Shown: positions 22,686 through 33,415 of the stretch, piece by piece | How positions within the stretch are numbered: position 1 is the stretch's first letter | How the letters are laid out: each line of letters starts with the position of its first letter | Source of the DNA: Podocnemis expansa | Taxonomy: Eukaryota > Chordata > Testudines > Podocnemididae | Length of the DNA: 64,000 nt | NCBI GenBank assembly: GCA_007922195.1 | Contig: ML682088.1 | Coordinates: 3,613,110-3,677,109, forward strand | Direction: 5' to 3' | Notes under the pieces: generated by a model | What the model was told of the DNA's origin: nothing | The model's database searches: none | Seen by the model: the letters and a program-made list of their open reading frames with translations, nothing else | Translations under genes and position numbers: made by a program

Positions 22686-23284
22686 CTGCAAGAACCAGCA
22701 AAAGCTAGAGTTAAAGTGAACTTTGATAACTGTACATCATCCCATATTTAATACAGTTGTATCCTCTACAGAAATGAGTGAACAAACAATGCCCTGGGAA
22801 CACATAATTTACCATGACAGAGTGGCTCCATGGGCTATCAAGTTCCATATACTGCCATGGTCAGTGCTCTGACTTGCTTCTGAGAAAGAAAACCTGCCAC
22901 CCATGGTGCTAGCTGGCAAACTGTGCATAGTGGGAAAAATCTCCGTATTCCTGCAGTGATCCTATATCACCCAAAATGCAATCATTAGTAATGGAAATAC
23001 ACTAATGTATACATGCAGGAAGCATGTTTTAAAAAACTATTAGATAAAGGTCTTTTCCCCAGCTGTCTTTGGCAGAATGGTCATCATATCATGTAAACAA
23101 GACACAAAGTGACCTTGGCATTAGGACTATATAGAAGACACTGGATTTTGTATACACCAGATCTGGTGAACCTGAACAGACGCAACCTGGTTGTGCCTTC
23201 ACTAGGAAAAATGATGTATTCTTAACTTGAGTGAACTAACCTTCTGGTGCATTCTATGTACCTTGAAATATTTAAACCATGATT

Positions 23285-23435
23285 TGAGGACTTCAGTAAC
23301 TTAGTTATACGTTTTCAGTCTATTACAGGTGGGGGTGAGAAGAGGGTGGCTCTGTGGCCTACATTATGCAGGAGGTCAGACTACATGATCATATTGATTC
23401 CTTCAGACCTTAAGGTCTATGAGGTTATACCTCAA
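23285..23435 (+). mobile_element. LINE 3' end fragment
   Basis: The segment GTGGCCTACATTATGCAGGA, then GGTCAGACTACATGATCATA and CCTTCAGACCTTAAGGTCTA is the familiar 3' tail of a CR1/L3-type reptile LINE. Confidence 0.65.
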
Positions 23436-23639
23436 AGCAGTTTGCTCAAGTTAGCTAATTTGAATTGGGAACACACCTTTTTCAAGAATGATGGCCAAGC
23501 TGCTCTAGAATGTGTCTCATGCCACAAGTATGTTCAAAACTAAAATCTTAAGCTGAAGTTCATATATAGAGAACCACGGAATCCTAATATTTTTAACACA
23601 GTTATTATGCAATTGATTAAATTTAACTTGATCCCTCTG

Positions 23640-24060
23640 CTCGCCTACCAGTGTTTTTAGACCATTATTATTCCTCTTATTTCTCTCTCTCTCACACACA
23701 CACACATTGCTTTTTTCTTATTATCTTGATGTTAACTCTTGCAATGTGTGCTTTTTCTTTTATTTTTACTTTGTTTTTCCCTCTTCTCTGTTCTAAATCT
23801 CTTCTAGCTCTTTTCCTCTCTTTCTCTTCACTTCCCTCAAAAAAATATAGAAGGTGCCCTCTCATTCTCAATCCCACTCTCTTCTCGTCCCAATCTTTCC
23901 CTCCACTCATCTCGTCTGGCACATTCCCACTTTTCCCTCTTTTGTAGGCTCCCATCTTTTTTCCTCACTTTCTTTATGGGCCCCCATTTCTCTGTTACTT
24001 TTCTCTCTTCACTTTTCTCTCTTCCACAAGTTTTCACTTCTATTGCTCCTCTACTGTATC
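23640..24060 (+). repeat. Pyrimidine-rich tract with (CA)n
   Basis: About 420 bp are mostly C and T on plus (purines on the transcribed VWF RNA strand), with a short CACACACACA run at 23694-23707. A homopurine-homopyrimidine stretch of this length can adopt triplex structure. Confidence 0.7.
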
Positions 24061-24746
24061 TACAGCCTTTCATGAGCTTGCCTGGGATTCTTGACATTTC
24101 TTCAGAAGCTTCTACACTGTCAAATCCACCCATTCTGTGCTCGTCACTTTGCCTTACTGAACAATAAGCACTCCTTAGCCAAAGCACAGGGAAGTGGAGC
24201 TCCACTCAATGTGTTTTTCCATGTCTACTGGACAGAATGAGATCCAGAGCAGGGAAAATGTGTGAAATTGAAGTTGTCACTCCAGAAAACCAAGGAACTC
24301 TAGAAAAGATGGACAAAAATTCATAATACTGTGAAGAATATAAGGCTATTGGTTTGGTTTCACATTTACTAATGTTGTAATTATAGCATATTCAAAAATC
24401 TCACCCCATTAATCCGACAAAGTACTGGGTATATTTGACAATGCACAGAATACATCAAGGTGGAGTCTTCAGCCTTCACTATGAAGAGTACAATCGAATA
24501 GGTACCACAAAACTACTGAGATAAATCATAGTAGCAATGGACAGAAGTTTGGCAAAAACTAGAAGCATGCCAAACCTCAGAACAGACCAAGAGCAGGAAC
24601 CAAGCACCTTTTACATTCAAATACCTTTACAATCTCTCTCAAGTTATTTCTCAAGATCCAATCACCACAGTAGCCAAGACAGAAATATAGAGACATTGTT
24701 GGCATTTTTTCCCATTAAAACAGAGGAGCGACACTTACCTAGCTCA

Positions 24747-24975
24747 GAAGTCCTGTGGCACTTAAAAACTAACAAATTCATATATTCCATGAGCTTTCAT
24801 GTGAGAAAACCCCACTTTCTAAGAGGCTTTGAAGATGGAGGAACTTCAAAGCCTCTGACAAAGTGGGGTTTTCTCCCACAAAAGATCATGCGATAAATAA
24901 ATTTGTTAGTCTATGTGCCACAGAACTCCTTGCTTGTTTTGCTAAGCTAAACTAACACGGCTGCCCTTTTGGAAT
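24747..24975. mobile_element. Fold-back of Penelope 3' end with 12-bp target duplication
   Basis: The arms GAAGTCCTGTGGCACTTAAA and its reverse flank a central AAGGCTTTGAAGATGGAGG palindrome (GAGGCTTTGAAG / CTTCAAAGCCTC). The flanks TTACCTAGCTCA (24735-24746) and TTATCTAGCTCA (24976-24987) match at 11 of 12 positions. Confidence 0.85.
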
Positions 24976-25226
24976 TTATCTAGCTCACAACTCTAGGCAC
25001 TGAGACTTGTGCGTACTATGTGGGATGTAGGACAAAGCATAACTTCAGTGGAGTGACTCAGGATTTACAGAGGAGTAACTGAGATCAGAATCTGAATCAT
25101 AAACTTCAAATTATGGTTTTGCTTTAATAATTTGCTCTAAAAATTGAATCATGTGGTTCCATCCTTAAGTGATTTCAGAAGCAAAACGTATTCAGTTTAT
25201 AAGTAAAAGATTTGCCTTTTCCTAAG

Positions 25227-25475
25227 TTTCAGAGGAGTAGCCATGTTAGTCCAGCTTAGCAAAAAAACAAGGAGTCTTGTAGCACTTTTAAAGACTAACA
25301 AGTTTATTTATTGCATGAGCTTTTGTGGGAGAAAATCCCATTTCATCAGACACTTTGAAGATGGAGAACTTCAAAGTGTCTGATGAAGTGGGATTTTCTC
25401 CATGAAAGCTCATGCAATAAACAAACTTGTTAATCTTTAAAAGTGCCACAGGACTCCTTGTTTGTTTTGCTTTGT
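25227..25475. mobile_element. Fold-back of Penelope 3' end
   Basis: The left arm starts TTTCAGAGGAGTAGCCATGT and is followed by an AGGAGTCTTGTAGCACTTTT segment. The right arm ends AGTGCCACAGGACTCCTTGT. The centre is the palindrome GACACTTTGAAG...CTTCAAAGTGTC (about 25348-25382). A convincing duplication was not found. Confidence 0.75.
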
Positions 25476-27067
25476 TCTGTCAGAGATGCAAACTTCAAAC
25501 TCAGATCTGAGACACAAGCTGAACTGTCTCTTTCTCACACATCACCACCAGATTTCTTGTGCCAGCCAAATTCTGACCTCGACAGCTCCAGTGAAACCTT
25601 GTCGTCTTCTACGTGGTTGCTCAAACATAATTGTTTGGAATGTCGTAAAAAATTCTGTTGCAGATGCACATGATGGTACCAACTTCAGACTCTTCGCTCT
25701 GAGCTATGCCAACTTTTCAACAGTATCAAACAAGATGGGCAGTAAACACTTACTGTAATCATTAATGGAAGCAGAGGTTTCTCTGATCATACCTGGGAGC
25801 AGGTTTTTGAAATAGGAAGATGCCTTTCTTCATTGCAAAACAGCACTTTAAACATGGCATCCAAATTCAAGCTCTCCCAAAGCTATGTTCTTACACATTG
25901 CTTTTAGCTTCTTAATTGAAGAATACACAACTCCTTTTGGCATTTAGCATATTATAACATATGATTTATTATTTTAATACTAATATCATATTTTGTGAAT
26001 GAGATTCCAATTTCCTTTGGATGTTTGCTATAAAATTCATTTTTGTACAATATTTTCTATTGTTTGTACAGATGGTGTAGGCATCTAAATTAGGTGACAG
26101 CTACATGCAAAGATTTTTCCCTAGTGAGGTAAGTTTACATAATGTTCTGAAACCTTATGTGAGTAGTGGTTAGTGTATCAACATTAAAGATAAATTATTA
26201 GTAAGTACTGTGAAAACTAGGGAACTGGTTTATGTAGATGAATTTTTGACCTTTTGACAGAATTCAGGGCTTGCAATTTATACTGTTAAAAGAAAATGTA
26301 TTACTTAATTAATCAACATAATAGATCCAATTCCACAGACCTTCTAAAACCAGGTTAGTTATTAACAGCAATAAGGCAGAGATTCAAAGCCTATACCCAG
26401 TCTGAGCTTCCAAAATGTTTAAGATATTTGGATCTAGGATTTTAGTCTGGACCTACAGTTTTATAGCTCTACCTCCACTTTTATTAGATGTCAGCAAATT
26501 ACAAAAGAAGCAGCTTCCTTAGATTTACAGTATTATGCATGACTAATGGAAGGATGTATCCATCAAAGTGCTGGGTGTCTGAAGAATGCCGAATAACGAG
26601 TTCTTCCTTCAAAGCAATTTAAGGCCCTGATTCTATAAAGTGCTTATACTACCATGCATGTTCCAACTGACTTTGTTATACCTGGGTGCAAGTACTTACA
26701 AACTGGGTCCTGGAATACCTTCTGAATCTTGGGGAAATTAGTTTCCCAATTACAAAGCATAACCTTCCAGCACCTCAGTCCTGGTGGAGTTTAGCCAGGT
26801 CACACATTCAGATCCCAATCTCTATATGGGATTTTAAAGTACTGATATAGGGACAGATTTTTGCATCTTACTCACACTGAATAGCAGAATCACTTGAGGG
26901 ATGGAGTTAAGTTTTTCAAAGGAGCTTTATGGAGTTAGCTATGTCATTCCCATTGAATCTCAATAGGATTTGGGTGCCTAACTCCCTTAATCTTGTCTGG
27001 AAATTTCAGATTCTATTGTACATGAAAAAGACCACCACATTCAGGCCAATAACAGTATATTCAAATC

Positions 27068-27575
27068 CAGGGCAGTCCCTAGAGGGGTGCTTGTCCCTAG
27101 GTGAATTGCCCTCTCTGGGGCCCCCACTCACCCCCTCGGCACTAAGAGGAGGGACCGGCCGGCCCAGGGGAGGGGCAGGCCCCTGCGTTGGTCGTCCCAT
27201 GCCAATGGGGACAGGACAAGCCAGTCAAAAGGGCGTCCCAGTTCAGTGCTGCCGGTCCACCCCACCCCCACCACATGCACTGCTCTGGGCTCTGTGCTGG
27301 AGCAACAGGGAGGAGGCAGGAGGCAGTGCAGCAGGTAGCAATAATGCCCCGCACTGCCTCCTGCCCCACCCCACCACTCCGGCACAGAGCACAGAGCCCA
27401 GAGCAGCGCACGTGGCAGAGGGGGGTGGACCGGCAGCACTAAACCGGGCTGCTGCTTTTGGCCAGCTCACCCGGTCCCAGCATGTGGGGGGCAGCAGGTG
27501 CAGGCCCTGCAGGGCACCCCAAAGTGCACAGCCCTGGGCAGCTGCCCCTCTTGCCCTACCCTAGGGATGGCCCTG
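27068..27575. mobile_element. GC-rich hAT-like element next to exon 27
   Basis: The 508-bp element starts CAGGGCAGTCCCTAG and ends CTAGGGATGGCCCTG. It is flanked by TTCAAATC (27060-27067) and TTCAGATC (27576-27583). The 211-codon open frame across it arises from GC content and runs in from unrelated sequence. Confidence 0.85.
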
Positions 27576-27655
27576 TTCAGATCTATATGGATGCTGTATT
27601 CATGTGAATCCCACAAAAGACGCTCACATGAGTTGAATAAAAATCTATATCTTAC

Positions 27656-27791
27656 CACAAAAGACACTGTTCACCATTATCTTTCTTCAAAGTAACACTC
27701 TTTCCACTTGGAATCCTGGTACCTTCTGTTATACACCCAGGACAGTCTTTTGGATCAATACATGACTGGGATAGTTCATCGAGTATTTTCC
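27656..27791 (-). CDS. VWF: VWF exon 27 equivalent: D3 (C8-3/TIL-3/E-3 region)
   Basis: The 136-bp exon has acceptor TTTTAAAACAG and donor TG|GTAAG. It enters in phase 1 and leaves in phase 2. It encodes GKILDELSQSCIDPKDC, then PSGKSVTLKKDNGEQCLLC, matching the human TIL3/E3 stretch GKILDELLQTC...CQIC. All cysteines of the human segment have counterparts except that the residue two before the final Cys differs. The split last codon (TG plus T from exon 28) restores a Cys, confirming the junction. A hAT-like element ends 72 bp downstream of the donor. Confidence 0.95.
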
Positions 27792-29129
27792 CTGTTTTAA
27801 AACAAGACAGCAGGATTCCATAAGTTGCACAGCAGATGTTCAGCTGATCATTTTATTTAACTGCTTTAAAAATGGGACAAGATCAACGATATTTGAATTG
27901 GGCTCAAAGGTCTAGAACATGCTCTTCCTACTAAACTAGCTGTTAGGTTGACACCAAGTAAATCTTTATTTTCTTCCACAACACTTATTACTAAGATGTT
28001 CAAAATATTTACACCAATGCATATTATATGCAATAGCTCATGCTACACACAGGGTGAATGCATTTTTACACTGGAAAGCAGGTGCATCTGAAGAAAATGG
28101 CATTTACACTTTTACATCCCCATTAATGATTTTTCTCAGTCACTTTGGGCATTCCTTAACTGTATCCTTGCAGTTTGATTTATCATTTTCTCTCCACTTT
28201 GACTATTCACCATAGATACTACTAGGACATCTGTCACTCTAATATTAAAGTGTGAAACACCATGTTACATAAAGATATACCTAGTGGATTCCCCTGTCAC
28301 TTCTCCTTGGGTGGATAACTGTGCTCTGTGTATGTGCAGAGAACCTGGAGAGAAAGGGATGCTGGTTTTGCAGTTGCTGGTCCTACAATACAGAGTTTTC
28401 TCAACTCTCTACCCTCAGTTTGTCTCAATTTTCTCTCTCATTTTGTCTTCTGGTCTCTGTCTCACTTTCCCTCTCTCCTCCTTTGTCAGCTTTTTTTCTT
28501 TTCTGCCTTGATTCTCCCTTCCCTCCTTTGATCTCTATTCCTTTCCTCTAACTTCCTTCCTCTCCTCCAGTCTTCCTTTCCCACTCCCTGTCCCATCCTC
28601 TTTTAAAGGCTCTGTTGTCACTGCTCACAATATTTCTGTTCCTTCCCTAATGTCCATCCAGTACCTCAATGCATTGTGTGCCTCTCAGAATTTCAGATGG
28701 AATAATGGATGTCACTCCTATTCCTGACTCAGATCAGCTAAAATGTGGATAAGGAGGCTTCTAACTATGTGACCAGTGGAGCACAGAAAACAGGAATAAA
28801 CTGGGATGCAGGAATTTAAATCCAGGTGAAATATTCTAGGATTCCACTGATATTTTATCAGAACCCTGGTTTCAAAATAATCCTTCAGGACAGCTCCAGA
28901 AAACCAGTAAGGGCCTAGTAAATTGGGACATCTGGTGCTTGCTAGAGATGATTTAAGATTTAACTTTTGCATATGAAAATTTCACAGTAATTGATCTTAA
29001 TCTGTGTAGCTCAAGTCTTTAAAAAAAATGCCATGCCAACTTCAAAGGGAAAAATAGTATAAAGACACCTGTTAAGTGATAATCACTGAGCAGGAAATGC
29101 TAACTGTGTAAGGAAGATAATAGGTTTAC
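27792..29129. other. VWF intron 26
   Basis: It contains a second pyrimidine-rich tract at about 28385-28610 (TTTCTCTCTC...CCTTCCTCTCC on plus). The rest shows no recognised repeat or exon. Confidence 0.6.
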
Positions 29130-29288
29130 CTTCAGGACAATGCACATGGCAGCCTTCCACACATTCTAGAGGGCAGACCAGAGGTCCAAAGTGCTGGCAT
29201 GTTATAGGACAGGCAGGTCCACAGTTGTTATATCTCCATTCACATTGATACTCCTCCTCATGCTTATTTAGGTGCTCACAGCTTTGTG
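29130..29288 (-). CDS. VWF: VWF exon 26 equivalent: D3, TIL-3 region
   Basis: The 159-bp exon has acceptor CTTTTTGCATAG and donor G|GTAAACC, and is phase 1 at both ends. It encodes [33 protein letters not shown] and [11 protein letters not shown]. These align with human QSCEERN...CEWRYNSCAPACQVTCQH...CVEGCHAHCPP, with every Cys conserved. It belongs to the cysteine-rich end of the D3 assembly, which forms intersubunit disulfides during multimer assembly in the Golgi. Confidence 0.96.
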
Positions 29289-29901
29289 CTATGCAAAAAG
29301 AAGAGTAAGTTAAAAAAGTGGTTCAGACTGCATTTGCCTTGTCTCTTGGACCCCAGACAAAGGGGTTCAGAGTCACATACATATCCATATTTAGCAGAGA
29401 AGTGTTTGTTTTAAAAACAACCATAGCCTGGCCTCACATCCACACTTAATTCTTTTCTTGCCTCTAAACTGTGATCAATTTCATTGGCTGTTCATAGAAA
29501 TAACTGCTAGGAATTAACTTTCACTTTCAAATTAGCAAACATTTAGGGCAAATATTTCCATTTCTTATTTCAGATTTGTATTTTCAAGCCTCTTCCTAAT
29601 GAAAGAGCAAGCCCTATCTTTTTTCAAAGGGGTGAACTGGGGCATGCATGGACATTTAGCAAAGGGGTTGACTTCAGGAAACATCATCTTGCACCATTAG
29701 ACAGGAGCCCCTTGCCAAGGCCTGTCCCCATTAAAATTAATAGTAGGGCTCCTACTGACATCAAGCAAGATTTGTTTTAATGAAAAGGTGTTCAAGCTGA
29801 GTCCTCAACTGATTAAAAACTAACATGTCTTTGATTTTCCTTGTCGCTGTATCTCTTGCCATGTCTTTACCAGGTGTTGTTTTCAGCTATCTGGTACTTA
29901 C
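29289..29901. other. VWF intron 25
   Basis: A compact 613-bp intron with no recognised repeat insertion, in contrast to most other introns of this gene. Confidence 0.7.
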
Positions 29902-30058
29902 GGCACAGAGTTGGTGATCTCCAGTGAACAACTGCACCTTTTTGTGCACAGACGTGGGCATAGGCTGCAATAGCATCACAGAAGCAAGCGCAGTCCCCAA
30001 TAGATTCGCAGGCACAAGTATCATACATGCAAATATCCATATATGGCTCAGGATTCAC
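29902..30058 (-). CDS. VWF: VWF exon 25 equivalent: D3, C8-3 domain
   Basis: The 157-bp exon begins in phase 0 after CACTCCATTTAG and ends in phase 1 at C|GTAAGT. It encodes [19 protein letters not shown], then [19 protein letters not shown] and WRSPTLC. This is nearly identical to human VWF in this segment, one of the most conserved parts of the protein. The dense cysteine spacing (C-x4-C-x-C ... C-x-C-x-C) is fully kept, as expected for the D3 C8 fold. Confidence 0.97.
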
Positions 30059-31919
30059 CTAAATGGAGTGTTACACAGAATGAACTGATTTCAAGCATCT
30101 GTTGCCCCTAGACATGCTTGGTCATGATATCATTTGCCTATTCATTTAGCATCACATCTGACTTCCACTGAAGTCACTGGAGGCCATTCTACTAAAGTCA
30201 CTGGGAATCTGGTCATGTCCAAGGTCATAAAATATAATCATTCCATCAAGCAAATTCTATAGTTTCTAGGAATCACTGAATAGTGGGAAATATAGAAGCA
30301 TATTTAAACATTTTGGACATTATTCTTTCCCACTTTGTGACTCTAGTACCTCTCCAGCTATGCACTGAAGCCGTAAAATGGTATGAATTAAGGTCTTACT
30401 GTCAGAAGAGTGTGAGGATCCCCAAGTGTAAATATTTAATGAACAGTATGACATCTAATTAAAAAAAAAAAAAACCCCAAACCCGAGTTACGGAGCGTAG
30501 GGCCAGCAGGAACAACCAGATCATCGGGTCTGACCGGCCCTATATCACAGGCCACCAACACCATCCAGTTTCTGCACCCTGAACCCAACAACCAAAAAGA
30601 GACCAAAGTGCTACAACTTTCAGGAGACTAAACTATTTTGTGATTAAGGCACAGAATAGGAGGGACCAAGCTCCACCAGTTCCTAAGGTTGCTGCAATGG
30701 CAGGAAAATTATTAAGTGAAATATTCCCTAGTAAATCTGACAAGTAACCCATCCCCGTATACATGAGGTCTCTTAGTTTTCAATCCATGTTTAGCGGTTC
30801 CTATTGTTTAACAGATTAAACAACACAGTAACAAAAGAGACAAAAAAATTTGATTCTCTGACCTCCATTTTTTCATCCTTCTAGTTAACACTGAACAAAA
30901 AGGGGGGGGGGGGGAAGGGGACTGATTCAAAGACTAGTGAAGTCAATGGAAAGACATGCACTGATTTCAGTAAACTTTCAATCAGGTCCAAGGGATTTAG
31001 CCATTCACAATATTAAAGGACACTGAGGAGGCAAGTTTGAATTTAGCCTCTAATTAAAAGATTCATTAACTTGATTGAACAATATACTAGTGAAAATATT
31101 ATAATGCCATTATATAAATCAGTGTGCCCTCTCTTGGTACACTGTGTGTAGTTTTTATCACCCTACCTCAAAAAAGATCTAGTAGAAACAGGAGGAATTC
31201 AGAGACTGGCAATAAATAATAAGATGCAGGAAAGACTTCTAATATAAGTAGAGATTGAAATTTACTGTAACTGTTTAATTTAGAGATGAGATAATCTTAT
31301 AAAAATATAACTGAATGGTAGAGACAGTAAAGGGGGTGTTCTTATTTATTCTTTTACATAATACAAGGATGAGAAGACATTCAGTGAAACAAAAAAAATA
31401 CACACATGATAAAAGAAAGCCCTTTTCAGCAGTGAACAATTAACTCATGGGTACAATATATCTATAAGGCAAAAAACTCAGTAGATTTCAAGGAAAAAGT
31501 AAACATATATGGATAATGAGAATATTCCCAGTTTAATTAAATTAGAGATTTTTGTCTATGTGAAGAAGGAGAGGAGGTTTTTTGTTTTTGTTTTCAGACA
31601 TAAATCTATGTAGTAAAAGATAGGTGTTAACCATTGATAATTATGACAAAATTTCATAGGCCTCTTATTCAATAACTGTTCACCAGGAATACCCTTGCAC
31701 CTTTCTTTGAGCATCTAGGACTGGCTACTCTCAGCAGTGGCATACTAGAATAGACAAGTGGTCTCAGCCATTTCCTATGTGAAATGACTGCTAGCATCAC
31801 CTTTCTCACATTAGATGGTGTCCCAAGGAGTGGCACATTGGGAGGTCCCACAGCCGAAAGCCCCGTCAGCACATTCCATGTAGGAATGAAGAACATGAAG
31901 GGAATGATAAAAGACTTAC
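30059..31919. other. VWF intron 24
   Basis: It includes a LINE 3' end on minus at about 30490-30620 (GGGTCTGACCGGCCCTATATC, then ACAGGCCACCAACACC), a poly-A run before it, and a poly-G run at 30902-30914. The remainder is AT-rich without recognised features. Confidence 0.55.
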
Positions 31920-32030
31920 CAGTTTTTTGCATTCTTTGAAGAGCTCACTGGTCAATATGCTGCATGATGTTTCCACCATTACTTGCTTCACTAAATTGTC
32001 ATTGCACAATGAAGTAGTCACAGTCTGCCC
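31920..32030 (-). CDS. VWF: VWF exon 24 equivalent: D3, VWD/C8 junction
   Basis: The donor is clear (AAACTG|GTAAGT). The exon reads ...SLCNDNLVKQVMVETSC, then SILTSELFKECKKL, aligning with human [30 protein letters not shown]. Three in-frame acceptors are possible, giving starts at 32039, 32030 or 32024 (120, 111 or 105 bp). 32030 was chosen because it uses a CAG|G site and gives a length closest to human. The polypyrimidine tract (CTCTGCTTTTCTCT) precedes all three. Only the first few residues depend on the choice. Confidence 0.88.
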
Positions 32031-32234
32031 CTGTGTGAGCTTAGTGTTAACCAGAGAAAAGCAGAGATTGTCAGGTGAGCACTGACCAAGATATCAGGAT
32101 TTTCACTTACTCTTCACACTAGATATATTTCATAACAAACTACTTGCTCACTGGCTAAAGCTTCAACCTATAACATTGCAGAGGAAAATTACATTAATTG
32201 CAGAAGTCAGACTAGACTAAATCACCTCTTAGTT

Positions 32235-32607
32235 AGAGCTGGGTGAAAATTTTGAGTGACAAATGCAGATGTGGCAACACCAGAAGACTTTGCAAAATTC
32301 TTGTTGGTTTTGCCAAATTGTTCACTTAAAAAAAAAAATCTAACAAAGTCCAACCATTTTATTCTGACATCTATAAATTAAAAGTTTTGATTTTTCAGGT
32401 TGAAGCAATCTTTTGTTTTAAAATTTCCTTTCATTATATATTTTCAAAAATTCAGAAAACAAAAAAATTCAAAATCTAAACTACATATTTTGTTCAGACT
32501 TTTTAAATTTTTTTCAATTCACAAAAAAATCCAGAAAGTTTTCATTTAGGGATCTACCCAAAATAATTTTCCCCACAATTTTTTGGATTGGTTATTCAAA
32601 TAGCTCT
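32235..32607. mobile_element. AT-rich palindromic element with AGAGCT ends
   Basis: It starts AGAGCTGGGTGAAAATTTT and ends TTGGTTATTCAAATAGCTCT. The interior is rich in AAAATTT/TTTTTCA in both orientations. Related AT-rich sequence lies at about 16485-16760 and 41370-41720. Confidence 0.55.
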
Positions 32608-33294
32608 GCTAATAAGGTTTTCTCTTATCTACTTTCTGTGGTTTTTAGTGGTAGTTTAAGTTTCAGAAATCATTTTGGTGACCTTAGCTCAACTTGAGGC
32701 AAACATCCATATTGCAGAAATGACAAGATGTACCTTTCCAGTAAGCCTGACAGCTGACACTACTTAATGGGTCTTTTATTGGCATGAGACCTGGCATTGA
32801 TACATGTCTGCCTTCAGCAGAAACACAGAGCATCACCGTGACCAGAGAGATAGCTTAATACTCACCACTCCCACCCCAACCTCAGAAAAGCAAAAGGAAA
32901 TCAAGTGATCTCCAAAATATTTATTGTGAAGACGTTTTGCAGAGTTGCTGCTGGATTCTTTCACCTACTAGGCTGGAAGAATGAAAGGCTGGCCAGTTTC
33001 TGTACAGCTAACAAAAAATTTCACTTGCTCTCTTCACAAAATAGACTGTCCAGCATTAAGGAGGATGTGGTGCTAGATCAAACCCATGCCCAGAAATTAT
33101 TAGAGTTAAAATGCAGTCTTCCCATTTGAGTGTCCTAATAAGATGATTAATTCAGTGTCTTCTCACTGCTTTTTTCTTTGTTGTAGCCAAATGCACCTGC
33201 TGAAGGCTGTGGATCAAACTGCTGCAATCACTACCAACACCTGCTAAGGTGCCTGCCACACTCAGTTTCTCAATAAGGAAGTTGACCCTCTTTT

Positions 33295-33415
33295 AGGGTG
33301 TCCAGATAGCAAATGTGAAAAATTAGGATGGGGGTGGAGGTTAATAGGAACCTAGATAAGAAAAAGCCTTGAATATCGGGACTGTCCGTATAAAATCAGG
33401 ATGTCTGGTCATCCT
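33295..33415. mobile_element. Short inverted-repeat element (MITE)
   Basis: The 121-bp element starts AGGGTGTCCAGATAGC and ends GATGTCTGGTCATCCT, with inverted ends and an internal GGATGGGGGTGGAGG stretch. This matches a common short reptile DNA element with AGGGTGACCAGA termini. Confidence 0.65.

Larger units (their letters stand above)
22686..27059. other. VWF intron 27, larger part
   Basis: Intronic sequence. It holds a LINE 3' end (23290-23430), a pyrimidine-rich tract (23640-24060), two Penelope fold-backs (24747-24975, 25227-25475) and otherwise unassigned AT-rich DNA. Long frames on the plus strand across exon 28 and at 23.6-24.2 kb are antisense or low-complexity. Confidence 0.6.

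Noticed and set aside
26929..27564. 211-codon open frame on plus with Pro/Gly-rich sequence
   Set aside because: It starts in unrelated intron sequence and crosses the hAT-like element at 27068-27575. High GC removes stops in all frames, and similar frames exist on the opposite strand.
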